A DNA stretch of 64,000 bases from positions 1 through 64,000 of the forward strand of contig JAQGKD010000117.1 in assembly GCA_028290285.1 (NCBI GenBank), written 5' to 3'. Each line of letters starts with the position of its first letter. Position 1 is the first letter of the stretch. The translations under genes and the position numbers were made by a program. The notes beneath the pieces were generated by a model. The model was not told where the DNA came from. It searched no databases and saw nothing but the letters and a program-made list of their open reading frames with translations. Shown piece by piece: positions 37,360 through 46,367 of this stretch. The stretch comes from Hyphomicrobiales bacterium. GTDB taxonomy: Bacteria; Pseudomonadota; Alphaproteobacteria; Rhizobiales; Beijerinckiaceae.

Positions 37360-38133
37360 TCAGGAATCAGCCCCAAGCTGAGCCGCGAGCAGGAGCTCCT
37401 TCCCTGACCCGGAGGACCGGAACGCGAGACCGAAGGCCCTGTCGAGAACTTTGCTGGATAGTATCTCGGCTGGAGCCTCGTCTGCAACGATGACGCCGTC
37501 CTGAAGGACGATGATTCGATCCGCGAATCGCAGCGCGAGTGCCAGGTCATGCAGGACTGCGATCACGGCACCTCCCCTGTGGGCGTAGCGCGCCAGCACT
37601 TGCATGGTCGCTATCTGATGGGCGGGATCCAGCGAAGCGACGGGTTCATCGGCCAGAAGCACCGGAGCTTGCACGGCGAGGGCGCGCGCCAGGAGAACAC
37701 GCGCCGTCTCGCCTCCCGAGAGGGCCACCGTCGACTGATGGCGGATCGGCATGAGATCGCAATCCGTCATCGCCTCGTTGATCGCGGCATAATCATCCGC
37801 ACTTCGATGCTGCAGCGAGGAGCCGAAAGGAAGGCGCCCAAGAGCGACAACCTCGCTGACGGACATCGGCCAATGGATGCGTCCGCCCTGTTCCAAATAG
37901 GAACAATGCTGCGCGCGCGGACGGATCATGCGGCCCGCCCCCATCCCGACGGTTCCCCCACGCAGGGGGAGAAGTCCTGCGGCAGCCTTGAGGAGGCTCG
38001 TCTTCCCGGCGCCATTTGGGCCGACGAGCGCAACGAATTCACCTGCCCGCAGCGACAGTGAAGCATCGCGTACGACGCGGCGTCCGTCGAGCATAACGTT
38101 GACATGGCAAGCTTCGAGCAGGATGGCGCTCAT
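37360..38133 (-). CDS. btuD: ABC transporter ATPase of the B12/siderophore (FecCD) type
   Basis: 257-residue ATPase. Walker A is GPNGAGKTS (about 38-46), the Q-loop region is YLEQGGRIHWPMSVSEVV, the signature is LSGGETARVLLARALA, and Walker B is VLLADEPVASLDP, then the switch His in VLHDLALAL. The best context-based substrate is cobalamin, because btuB upstream has a cobalamin riboswitch. Heme or siderophore is possible from the protein alone. It overlaps the permease gene by four bases. Symbol assigned by context. Confidence 0.85.
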   Translation of the reverse strand: MSAILLEACHVNVMLDGRRVVRDASLSLRAGEFVALVGPNGAGKTSLLKAAAGLLPLRGGTVGMGAGRMIRPRAQHCSYLEQGGRIHWPMSVSEVVALGRLPFGSSLQHRSADDYAAINEAMTDCDLMPIRHQSTVALSGGETARVLLARALAVQAPVLLADEPVASLDPAHQIATMQVLARYAHRGGAVIAVLHDLALALRFADRIIVLQDGVIVADEAPAEILSSKVLDRAFGLAFRSSGSGKELLLAAQLGADS

Positions 38134-39182
38134 GAGCCACCCCCGTCTCCGAAAAAGGCTTTGCGGCTCACGACGAGGTAGAGAAACATCGGAACTCCGA
38201 TCAGGGCTGTGACAACACCGATCTTGATTTCGCTCGTCGCAGGGATGAGGCGGACGAGAATATCCGCCGCTGTCAGCAAGCCTGCTCCGATCAGGGCGGA
38301 GGGGAGAAGCACCCGTTGCGGGTCACCGCCCACGAGCGGTCGCGCCAAGTGGGGGGCAACGAGGCCGACGAATCCAATCGCGCCGGACACGGCGACACCT
38401 GCGCCTATACCGCAGGCGGTTGCCGCGATAGTCGCCACCCGAAGCTGTCCGACGTTGATTCCGAGACTTCGGGCGACATCCTCTCCCAGGGTCAATGCCC
38501 GATAACCGCGTCCGCACCGAAGGAGCACGAAGGCAGACAGGGCGATGAAGGGGGTGGCTAGGAGAACGTGGTGCAGAGAGCGGTCTTCGAACGAGCCCAT
38601 CAGCCAGAAGACGATTTCGGTCACGGCAAAGGGATTGGGCGAAAGATTGATCACAAGCGAGGTCGCTGCACCCGCGAGGCTCGCGACTGCCAGCCCAGAC
38701 AGGATCATCGTGATGAGATGCGCGCCACGTCCCGCCACGACGAAGACGACCATCATCGACGCGAGCGCGCCGATGATCGCGGCCGCCGGAAGTGCCCAGG
38801 AGAGGGCGTCCGCAAGCCCGGAATAAAGCACGATGACTGCACCCAAGGCCGCAGCCTGCGGTCCACCAAAAATGGCGGGTTCGGCGAGAGGGTTTCGCAG
38901 GAGGCCCTGTAGGGAAGCGCCACTCAGACCCAGTATCCCTCCGACACTGATGGCCAGCAGCATGCGCGGCAGGCGGATCTCCAGAATGATAATCCCGGCC
39001 GACCCCTCGCCCCGCAGGCCGGACAGCACTTCACCGGGTGAAAGGTGCGCAGACCCGACGATCAAGGAGATTGCTGCGAGCGATGCGAGGAGAACCAGGA
39101 GAGCCGGAACCAGTCCGCGACCTGTCGCGCCACATGATGAGGCGTGTTTCTTGTCGAGTCTGTCTCCAGCTCCCGCAGTCAT
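38130..39182 (-). CDS. btuC: FecCD/BtuC-type ABC transporter permease
   Basis: 350-residue membrane protein with about ten predicted helices. RLPRMLLAISVGGILGLSGA and LQGLLRNPLAEPAIFGGPQAAA are the FecCD signatures. GFVGLVAPHLARPLVGGDPQ is the loop that contacts the ATPase. Substrate assigned as cobalamin from the riboswitch-led operon. It lies nine bases after btuB and overlaps btuD, so the three genes form one unit. Confidence 0.87.
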   Translation of the reverse strand: MTAGAGDRLDKKHASSCGATGRGLVPALLVLLASLAAISLIVGSAHLSPGEVLSGLRGEGSAGIIILEIRLPRMLLAISVGGILGLSGASLQGLLRNPLAEPAIFGGPQAAALGAVIVLYSGLADALSWALPAAAIIGALASMMVVFVVAGRGAHLITMILSGLAVASLAGAATSLVINLSPNPFAVTEIVFWLMGSFEDRSLHHVLLATPFIALSAFVLLRCGRGYRALTLGEDVARSLGINVGQLRVATIAATACGIGAGVAVSGAIGFVGLVAPHLARPLVGGDPQRVLLPSALIGAGLLTAADILVRLIPATSEIKIGVVTALIGVPMFLYLVVSRKAFFGDGGGS

Positions 39183-39191
39183 CCCAGGGGC

Positions 39192-41174
39192 CTACCAGCT
39201 TGCTTTCACGCCGCCGAAGAATGAGCGTCCCGGCGTGGCGTAATCGCGGATCTCCTCGTAATGCGTGTTCGTCAGGTTTTCCGCACGCGCGAAGACGGAG
39301 AACGTCTTGTCAATATGATACTCAGCGCGCGCGTCGAACCTGCCGTAGGCGCCAAGCTGCACGCGAGAGTAAGGAAAGTCATTGATCACATCGGGGCGTG
39401 TTCCCACGACAAGCAAGCGACCTTCGATCTCCCATTTCGGAATGCCCGTATAGACAAGTCCGAGGCTGCCTTTGTGTACCGGCCTCCTCAGCAGCGAAAC
39501 ACCGCGATCCGTGTCGACGGCGTGCATATAGGTGTAGGTTGCGCGCGCGCGCCAGACATCGGGAGCCAGTTGCGCGTCCGCCGAGACTTCAAGCCCGCGG
39601 ATACGGGCGTGGCCCACATTGAAATACGCGCCGAGGCCATTGTTGCCGCTGAAGTTGAAGTCAATCAAATTGCGATAATGCGTGTCGAATACGGTTGCTG
39701 ACACCTTGAGGCGGTCCTCGAAGAACAACTGGTCGACTCCGGCATCGACGCCCAGATTACTCTCAGCCCCGAGGTTCGGGTCGCCGTATTGACTGAACCG
39801 CTGATAGAGCGACGGAGCTTTCGCCCCCGTTCCCACGCTGGCGCGCAGTTTCGTTCCGCTCTCGAAGATATTGTAGGCGGTCGTAGCTCGCCACGTCGCG
39901 AAAGTTTCGGACCCCACGACGGCATCAATGCGCCCCCCGATCGAAACGTCCCATCGGTCCGTGAGGCGCAATTGTTGCAGCGCAAAAACCGAATTCGTCA
40001 CCTGGCTCTTGCTGACCAAACTCGTCTTGGGCGTGGCGAAAGCGCCGAGCCATTCTTCCGCAGTGTCCGCGCTCTCGCGTTCTGTGCGCAGGCCGAAGGT
40101 GAATGTTCCTCGCGAACCTATCTTCAGGTCTCCCTGATATTCGGCTCCGATCCGTGTCCCTGAGTAGAAGAGATTGCAGTCGGGCGAGTTGAACGTCGCT
40201 GCATCGTAGCAGCCCGCGCCCACACGGTTGAACCGCTCGGTTCGCGTGGCGAAAAGCGTCATCGTGTTGGATAGCAGACCGTCGAAAGCGGACACCTTCG
40301 TGCGCACATGCCCTTCGGTGACGCGGGTGCGTCCGATGTCGAAGGAATTGTCCCGCATCGCGGGATCGTAAGCGCCCGGATTGTCGAGTTGCAACGCGAG
40401 CCAATGGTGCACAAGGCTTGCTTCGATTTCCACCTGATCGGACAAACGATAGCCCGCGCGTGCGCTGAAGCCGAACTTGTCAGTCGCGTCGCGTTCGAGG
40501 GGAACCGCGAGCGCGGATGTAACCCGCGAAATGCGCGTCCCGTAGCGCGAGAAGCCGTCGCTGTGCAGTGCATTGAAGGAGAATGCGTAGGACAAGCGAT
40601 CGGTCGCGCCGGAGACCGCGCCCTGCGTGGACAACGTCCCGTAGCTGCCGGCCTCCGATGAAATGACCGCGCGCGACGCGCGAGTTCCCTTGCGCGTGAT
40701 GATGTTGACGACGCCACCCATCGCATCGGATCCATACAGCGCCGACTGGGGCCCGCGCAAAACCTCGATCCGCTCAACGTCCGTGAGCGAAATGCTTCCG
40801 AGGTCGATTTCCCCGCCGATGCTTGAGGGATCGCCGATGCGGATACCGTCCATCATGACGAGCGTCTGATCCGGCTTCGAGCCGCGCAGGGACACGTTCG
40901 ACAATGTTCCAAGGCCACCGGATTCGGTGACGTCGACGCCGGGGACGCCGCGCAGGACATTTGCGACGCTGCTGGCCCCGAAAGCCTCGATCTCCCTCGA
41001 ATCGATAACGGTGATAGCACTGCCGGCACGCGAGATTGCCAGCGGCGATCGTGTTGCGGTGATGACGAGGTCTGGGGGGGGGGCTTCACCCTGGGCCTGG
41101 GCCGGGAGAGAGCAGACAAAAAACGACGTACTTGCGCTTGCCATCAAGGCCAAGCGCGCCAGGCGCGATACCAT
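39192..41174 (-). CDS. btuB: TonB-dependent outer-membrane cobalamin receptor BtuB
   Basis: 660-residue receptor. A signal peptide (about 1-28, ending AQAQG) is followed by a TonB-box region near PDLVITATRSP, a plug domain with VANVLRGVPGVDV and RIEVLRGPQSALYGSDAMGG, and a 22-strand barrel. The last residue is Trp after GGVKAS, close to the usual aromatic end. ATG at 41174 has GGAGG five bases upstream, right after the riboswitch, which strongly supports B12 as substrate. Confidence 0.95.
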   Translation of the reverse strand: MVSRLARLALMASASTSFFVCSLPAQAQGEAPPPDLVITATRSPLAISRAGSAITVIDSREIEAFGASSVANVLRGVPGVDVTESGGLGTLSNVSLRGSKPDQTLVMMDGIRIGDPSSIGGEIDLGSISLTDVERIEVLRGPQSALYGSDAMGGVVNIITRKGTRASRAVISSEAGSYGTLSTQGAVSGATDRLSYAFSFNALHSDGFSRYGTRISRVTSALAVPLERDATDKFGFSARAGYRLSDQVEIEASLVHHWLALQLDNPGAYDPAMRDNSFDIGRTRVTEGHVRTKVSAFDGLLSNTMTLFATRTERFNRVGAGCYDAATFNSPDCNLFYSGTRIGAEYQGDLKIGSRGTFTFGLRTERESADTAEEWLGAFATPKTSLVSKSQVTNSVFALQQLRLTDRWDVSIGGRIDAVVGSETFATWRATTAYNIFESGTKLRASVGTGAKAPSLYQRFSQYGDPNLGAESNLGVDAGVDQLFFEDRLKVSATVFDTHYRNLIDFNFSGNNGLGAYFNVGHARIRGLEVSADAQLAPDVWRARATYTYMHAVDTDRGVSLLRRPVHKGSLGLVYTGIPKWEIEGRLLVVGTRPDVINDFPYSRVQLGAYGRFDARAEYHIDKTFSVFARAENLTNTHYEEIRDYATPGRSFFGGVKASW

Positions 41175-41204
41175 AATACCTCCAGCCGTCCCACCGACGG
41201 CAGC

Positions 41205-41400
41205 TTGGGTTACAGAATCGTTGGCCGGTCTCCTGGCTTGCGGGTCGTCGCCTTTTTCCGCCTTCCCGGGGAACGATCCCCAGTGACTTCGATGGAAAAA
41301 GACTCGCCGCTTACAGTTGCGGGGGCAGCTGCGGACTTGAGGCCGAGGCCTCTCACCGTATTCCCGTTTCACCTCGGCTTCACCCGAGGCACCAACGCGA
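41205..41400 (-). ncRNA. Cobalamin riboswitch upstream of btuB
   Basis: Reading the minus strand, conserved segments come in order: CGGGAATACGGTGAGAGGC (about 41370-41350), CCCCCGCAACTGTAAGCGG (about 41325-41307), AAGTCACTGGGGA (about 41295-41278), and the B12 box AAGCCAGGAGACCGGCC (41239-41223). This is the class I adenosylcobalamin aptamer. A hairpin GCCGTC/GACGGC (41201-41185) then ends one base before the GGAGG ribosome site (41183-41179), with no U-run. Control of translation initiation is the likely mode. Confidence 0.96.
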
Positions 41401-41483
41401 AACCGACTTTAGGGACTGCAATCGAAGCCCGCAATCGATATTCTCCGACAGCTGGCGACCCGCCCAAGCCTCCCTGGATCCTC

Positions 41484-42332
41484 ATGCGTTACTCGCGGCA
41501 CCTCCTGATATTAGCACTCTGCTGTGGAGCTTTCGCTTGGCGCCCGGCCCAAGCCGCCGACCCGCCGGGTCGAATCGTCTCGGCCAATCTGTGCACGGAT
41601 CAACTGCTTCTTGCGTTGGCAGACAGCGAGCAAATCGCGTCTCTGAGCCCATTCGTACGGGATCCAGCCATGTCTTTTCTATCGGGCATGGGTGCGCGGT
41701 TTCCGATGAACCGCGGCGCTGGCGAGGACCTCATCCGCCTCGAGGCCGACCTCGTTCTGATTGGCCCCTACGACAGTCGGTACACGCGCGCGCTCCTTGC
41801 CGCTCAACACCTGCGCTTCGAGACGGTCGATCCCTGGACGAGCCTGGCTGATGGCGCGGCCCAGATACGCCATCTGGCCGCTCTCTTCGGTCATCCCCAG
41901 CGGGGCGAGGCCCTGATCGCTTCCATCGAGAAGGCGCGCACCGAAATCGCCGGGCTCGCGCGCGTCGCCGGGCGCGTTCCGTCTGTCCTCGTCCTGCACC
42001 GGCGAGGCTACGTTTTTCATGCGGGCGTCACCGGCGAATTGCTGGCGCAAGCCGGGTTCGAGAATGCAGCAGCCCGGATGGGCATCTCAGATGCCGGCTT
42101 CGTCAGCCTGGAAGCGGTTCTGAAAGCCCGGCCGGATTTTTTGATCGTCTCCGATCTCGATGGAGGAGCCGAGGATCAAGGGCAGGCCTTTCTTCAGCAC
42201 CCGGCTCTCGCAAGGCTTTATCCCGCAGCCAGACGGCTCGTCCTGCCAGACCGCCTGACGCTGTGCGGCGGCCCATCGACGCCTGATCTCATCACACGCC
42301 TGGCAAGCGAGATTCGCGAGAAGGTCCACTGA
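41484..42332 (+). CDS. btuF: Periplasmic cobalamin-binding protein, BtuF-like
   Basis: 282 residues. Signal peptide about 1-24 (MRYSRHLLILALCCGAFAWR, then PAQAA). The TroA-type fold opens RIVSANLCTDQLLLALAD, LVLIGPYDSRYTRALL is the first lobe, and a long linking helix follows. It would deliver B12 to BtuCD. It is transcribed away from btuB and is not behind the riboswitch, which is on the other strand. Its TGA shares the palindrome TGATCA with the cobU stop. Confidence 0.87.
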   Translation: MRYSRHLLILALCCGAFAWRPAQAADPPGRIVSANLCTDQLLLALADSEQIASLSPFVRDPAMSFLSGMGARFPMNRGAGEDLIRLEADLVLIGPYDSRYTRALLAAQHLRFETVDPWTSLADGAAQIRHLAALFGHPQRGEALIASIEKARTEIAGLARVAGRVPSVLVLHRRGYVFHAGVTGELLAQAGFENAAARMGISDAGFVSLEAVLKARPDFLIVSDLDGGAEDQGQAFLQHPALARLYPAARRLVLPDRLTLCGGPSTPDLITRLASEIREKVH

Positions 42333-42875
42333 TCAGAAACGATAGTCGAGTGTTGCGGCGGGTTTGATCTGCAGCGGACAGCCGGCCACCACGAGCACGA
42401 CCCGGTCGCAGGCTTGCGCAAGCTGCTGGTTGAGCCGACCCTGAAGATCGCGAAAGCCGCGCGCCATGGCATTGTCGGGCACGATGCCGAAGCCGACCTC
42501 GTTCGAGACAAAGATGACAGGCCCCTTGAGGAGGGGCACGGAGTCCGCGAGCCGCCGACCCTCGTGGGCGGCATCAAGGCCTGCGCACATGAGGTTGCTC
42601 AGCCATAAAGTCAGGCAATCGATAAGGACGATATGCTCCGGCGTCGCCTCTTTCCGCACGACAGCCACAAGATCGAGTGGCTCTTCGACGAGCTGCCATG
42701 ACGGTCCGCGACCTGCGCGATGTTGCTCGATACGATGTCTCATCTCTTCGTCCCCGGCCACCGCGGTAGCTACGAGCATGCGCGCAAGCCCAGACCCCTC
42801 CGCCAGTCCTTGCGCAAAACTGCTCTTTCCAGATCGGGCTCCGCCGAGGACGAGGGCCGTTTTCATCTTTTGCAT
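42333..42875 (-). CDS. cobU: Adenosylcobinamide kinase / phosphate guanylyltransferase CobU (CobP)
   Basis: 180-residue bifunctional enzyme that phosphorylates adenosylcobinamide and transfers GMP to it in nucleotide-loop assembly and cobinamide salvage. P-loop GARSGKS (12-18). EEMRHRIEQHRAGRGPSW carries the guanylylated His region, DCLTLWLSNLM the Walker B, and NEVGFGIVP the second family block. It is tail to tail with btuF with no spacer. Other cob genes are not in the window, so this is salvage or a displaced pathway gene. Confidence 0.94.
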   Translation of the reverse strand: MQKMKTALVLGGARSGKSSFAQGLAEGSGLARMLVATAVAGDEEMRHRIEQHRAGRGPSWQLVEEPLDLVAVVRKEATPEHIVLIDCLTLWLSNLMCAGLDAAHEGRRLADSVPLLKGPVIFVSNEVGFGIVPDNAMARGFRDLQGRLNQQLAQACDRVVLVVAGCPLQIKPAATLDYRF

Positions 42876-42997
42876 AGATCCTGCTCACGCGTGTTCAGAG
42901 GGATAGGACCTTCTAGCAGACCGCGCCCCATGATAGAAAAAGCGCGTCTCGGGCCGCAGACGGCCTCCATGGATCGCTTGCCCGGATTACGCTGCCG

Positions 42998-44149
42998 ATG
43001 AACCCACTCTTTGCGGACCTGCCCACCACCATCTTCGAGACCATGTCGTCCTTGGCGCGGGAGCATCAGGCCATCAACCTCGGCCAGGGATTCCCTGACG
43101 ATCCCGGTCCCGCCGATGTCCGCCAGAAGGCGGCTGAGGCGACGATCTCGGGCAATAACCAGTATCCCTCCATGCTCGGCATCCCGGAATTGCGAGAGGC
43201 CATCGCTACGCATTACGAGCGCTTCCATGGCATCACGCTGGATCCGCAGCGCGAAACCATGGTGACATCAGGCGCGACGGAAGCGATCACGGCGGCGCTT
43301 CTCGCGACGATCCGGCCGGGCGATGAAGTCGTGCTTTTCCAGCCGATGTACGATTCCTATCTGCCAATCGTGCGTCTCGCCGGCGGCGTTCCGAAATTCG
43401 TCACATTGCAACCGCCCCACTGGCACTTCACGGCCGCCGATCTCGACGCCGCCTTCAGCGAGCGCACGCGGGTGGTGGTCTTCAACACGCCGCTGAACCC
43501 AACGGGCACGGTTTTTCCGCGTGAGCAGATCGAATTGCTTGCTCGCTACTGTGTCGCTCACGATGCGATCTGCGTCAGCGATGAAGTCTGGGAACACATC
43601 ATCTTCGACCATCACGAGCATGTGCCCGTCATGAGCGCACCGGGCATGCGCGACCGCACGATCAAGATCGGTTCCGCGGGCAAGATCTTCTCACTGACGG
43701 GATGGAAAATCGGACTCGTGGCCGCCGCCCCCGATTTGCTGCGCGTCGTCTCGAAGGCGCACCAATTCCTGACGTTCACCACGCCTCCCAATCTCCAGAG
43801 TGCGGTGGCATACGGCCTTATGAAGGACACGTCCTACTTCACCGAAATGCGCGCGGTTTTCCAGCGCAGCCGCGATCGTCTTGCTGGCGGACTGAGGTCG
43901 CTCGGCTTTGACGTGCTGCCGAGCCAGGGCACGTATTTTCTCGACATCGACATCGCGCCACTCGGTGAGACGGACGACGTCGCGTTCTGCCGACGGCTCG
44001 TTGAGCATCACGGCGTCGCGACGATTCCAGTCTCGGCATTCTATGCAAGGGACCACGTTCCGACCGTCGTGCGCCTTTGCTTCGCAAAACGCGACGCCAC
44101 ACTCGACGAAGGTCTTGAACGTCTGGCCGGAGCAATCGCGAGACGATGA
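42998..44149 (+). CDS. PLP-dependent class I/II aminotransferase
   Basis: 383-residue fold-type I aminotransferase. The Schiff-base Lys229 is in GSAGKIFSLTGWKIG, NTPLNPTG (163-170) contacts PLP, and the C-terminal Arg in VVRLCFAKRD would bind the substrate carboxylate. INLGQGFPDDPGP resembles kynurenine/glutamine aminotransferases and YbdL-type methionine aminotransferases. The true substrate is unknown. Its stop overlaps an ATG of the next gene. Confidence 0.9.
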   Translation: MNPLFADLPTTIFETMSSLAREHQAINLGQGFPDDPGPADVRQKAAEATISGNNQYPSMLGIPELREAIATHYERFHGITLDPQRETMVTSGATEAITAALLATIRPGDEVVLFQPMYDSYLPIVRLAGGVPKFVTLQPPHWHFTAADLDAAFSERTRVVVFNTPLNPTGTVFPREQIELLARYCVAHDAICVSDEVWEHIIFDHHEHVPVMSAPGMRDRTIKIGSAGKIFSLTGWKIGLVAAAPDLLRVVSKAHQFLTFTTPPNLQSAVAYGLMKDTSYFTEMRAVFQRSRDRLAGGLRSLGFDVLPSQGTYFLDIDIAPLGETDDVAFCRRLVEHHGVATIPVSAFYARDHVPTVVRLCFAKRDATLDEGLERLAGAIARR

Positions 44150-44163
44150 ACAGGAGACATGGA

Positions 44164-45249
44164 ATGAGGCGCATGCTGGTAGCGTTGTCGGCCGCTCTCC
44201 TCTCTGCAAGCGGGGCGTTCGCGCAGGACAGGGTCGTCCGCATCTACAATTGGTCGGATTACATCGACACCAAGGTGCTCGATGAGTTCACACGCGAAAC
44301 GGGCATCAAGGTCGTCTACGACACCTATGAATCCAACGAAATGCTCGAGACAAAATTGCTCGCAGGCAACACCGGTTACGACGTCGTCGTTCCCTCAGGC
44401 ACCTTTTTGCAGCGTCAGATCCAGGCAGGTGTCTTCCAGCCTCTCGATCGCAGCAGGCTTCCGAATGCGAAGGGCCTGTGGCCCGACGTCATGAAGCGGC
44501 TCGCATCCTACGATCCGGGCAACCGTTACGCCGCGAACTACATGTGGTTCACGACAGGCATTGCCTACAACACCGGCAAGTTGAAACAGCGCCTCGGGGA
44601 TAAGCCCATCGACAGCTGGGATATAGTCTTCAAACCAGAACTTCTGAAGCGAGTGTCCGACTGCGGCGTTTATGTTCTCGATAGTCCTGAAGACCTGTTC
44701 GCAATCGCGCTGCGCTACCTGAATCTCAATCCCGATTCGAAAAAGCCGGACGACCTTCGCAAGGCTTCGGCCTTGCTTATGCGCATGAGGGGGAGCGTTA
44801 AGAAATTCCACTCTTCGGAATATATCAACGCACTGGCCAACGGCGATATCTGCCTGGCAATCGGCTGGGCGGGAGATGCATTCCAGGCGCGCAATCGCGC
44901 GCGTGACGCAGGAAACGGCGTTGACATATCCTATGTCATCCCGAAGGAGGGCACGCTCATGTCCCTCGATAATTTTGCCATTCCGAAGGATGCGCCTGAT
45001 GTCGCCGAGGCCTATGCCTTCATCGACTTTATGTTGCGGCCTGAAATCGCGGCGCGCAACAGCAGCGTGACTAACTTCGCCAACAGCATTCTCGCCTCGA
45101 AGACCTTCATGGACAAGAGCGTCATCGACAACACCGCCATCTATCCCGATGACGTCACGATGAACCGCCTTTTCACCGTGACGCCTTACGATCTGGCGAC
45201 ACAGCGCCTCGTCACGCGCGAGTGGACGCGCGTCAAGACTGGACGCTGA
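44164..45249 (+). CDS. Polyamine-type ABC solute-binding protein (PotF/PotD-like)
   Basis: 361 residues. Signal peptide about 1-21 (ending ASGAFAQ). VVRIYNWSDYIDTKVLDEF and the Tyr/Trp/Asp pocket residues (YDVVVPSG, YMWFTTGIAYN, IGWAGDAFQA, IPKEGTLMSLDN) are those of putrescine-binding PotF. ATG at 44164 has AGGAG seven bases upstream; ATG at 44146 overlaps the previous stop. The matching ATPase and permeases are not in the window. It is probably co-transcribed with the aminotransferase. Confidence 0.9.
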   Translation: MRRMLVALSAALLSASGAFAQDRVVRIYNWSDYIDTKVLDEFTRETGIKVVYDTYESNEMLETKLLAGNTGYDVVVPSGTFLQRQIQAGVFQPLDRSRLPNAKGLWPDVMKRLASYDPGNRYAANYMWFTTGIAYNTGKLKQRLGDKPIDSWDIVFKPELLKRVSDCGVYVLDSPEDLFAIALRYLNLNPDSKKPDDLRKASALLMRMRGSVKKFHSSEYINALANGDICLAIGWAGDAFQARNRARDAGNGVDISYVIPKEGTLMSLDNFAIPKDAPDVAEAYAFIDFMLRPEIAARNSSVTNFANSILASKTFMDKSVIDNTAIYPDDVTMNRLFTVTPYDLATQRLVTREWTRVKTGR

Positions 45250-46278
45250 TTATTCGATTAGCGCCTTGGCGCGTTCAGCCAGGTCCTTCGGCGTCGCCAG
45301 GACGTTCTTGACCACGTTCTGCATATCCACGCCGCGCACCGGATCGACCTCTATGTTCGCCGCCTCCGCTTCCTTGAGGAAGTCCGGATCCTTCATCACG
45401 GCGTCGAAAGCGTCGCGCAGGGCCTTCACACGCTCTTCCGGCACACCGGGGGCGGCCGCGAGTGGGCGTCCGAGCAGCGTTCCGGAGAGGAGAAGCTCGA
45501 CGACCTTGCGGTCGTCGGCGTTCTTGATCAGATCCATGACGGACGGCACATTCGGCAGGTCCTTGGCCTTCGGGCCAGCCTGAACAAGCACTGTGATGTC
45601 CTTGTTGCGCAGCCACTCCGGCTTTGTCACTTTCCAGCTCGACCAGGTATTGTTGCGGGCGCCGACTTCGCCGCGCTCCATCGCCAGATTGACGTCGTTG
45701 CCGCCGGGATAGCCCGCGACGATCTTGAATTTGGTGCCAGCGAATTCGTTCAGGAGGGCCGGAAACATGTAGGTGATGGCGCCGCGCCCGGTCGCACCGG
45801 CGATCACCTCCTTGGCCTGCGCGTCCTGGATCGTCTGGATGCCGGTCGTCTTCCAGACCGCCATGGTTTCGACGGTCGGGCAGATCGATCCGATCCAGTT
45901 GAACTTGTTGGCATCGAACATGACGCCCTTGATCCCCGCAGCCTGCATGGCCGGAAACGTGTTGGCGAGCATGCCGATGTAAGTGCCGTCGCGCGGCGCG
46001 ACCTCGTAGAGGTAATTCGCCATCTTGAGACCGCCCGCACCAGTCATGGTCTGTGGCACGACACCGGGATTACCGGGAATATATTTGCCAAGATAGCGAG
46101 CGACCGCGCGCGCATGGAGGTCATATTCGCCTCCAACGGCGACGCCGATTAGAACGTTGACCGTCTTGCCCCGATAAAAATCCGCGACCGAATCGGCTCG
46201 CGCATCGGCTGCAAAACTGCTGGCAACCACCCCGAGCGCAAGCGCGGCGGTACACAAACGAACAGATGCGAGACCCAT
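45250..46278 (-). CDS. Tripartite tricarboxylate transporter solute-binding protein (TctC/Bug family)
   Basis: 342 residues. Signal peptide about 1-28 (ending ADARAD). ADFYRGKTVNVLIGVAVGGE, YDLHARAVARYLGKYIPGNP, and MTGAGGLKMANYLYEVAPRDG are the Bug/TctC pattern. Bug proteins bind carboxylates or other small acids, and the ligand is unknown. No TctA or TctB partner is nearby. Its stop codon abuts that of the convergent polyamine-type gene with no base between. Confidence 0.87.
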   Translation of the reverse strand: MGLASVRLCTAALALGVVASSFAADARADSVADFYRGKTVNVLIGVAVGGEYDLHARAVARYLGKYIPGNPGVVPQTMTGAGGLKMANYLYEVAPRDGTYIGMLANTFPAMQAAGIKGVMFDANKFNWIGSICPTVETMAVWKTTGIQTIQDAQAKEVIAGATGRGAITYMFPALLNEFAGTKFKIVAGYPGGNDVNLAMERGEVGARNNTWSSWKVTKPEWLRNKDITVLVQAGPKAKDLPNVPSVMDLIKNADDRKVVELLLSGTLLGRPLAAAPGVPEERVKALRDAFDAVMKDPDFLKEAEAANIEVDPVRGVDMQNVVKNVLATPKDLAERAKALIE

Positions 46279-46367
46279 TTCTGTATTCCTCCCGAAGCTG
46301 CGGCCGATTTCGGCTCGCCCTTGCGGGTATTATCTCAGGCTCGGCGGGTCCCGTCCATGCGCCGCGA

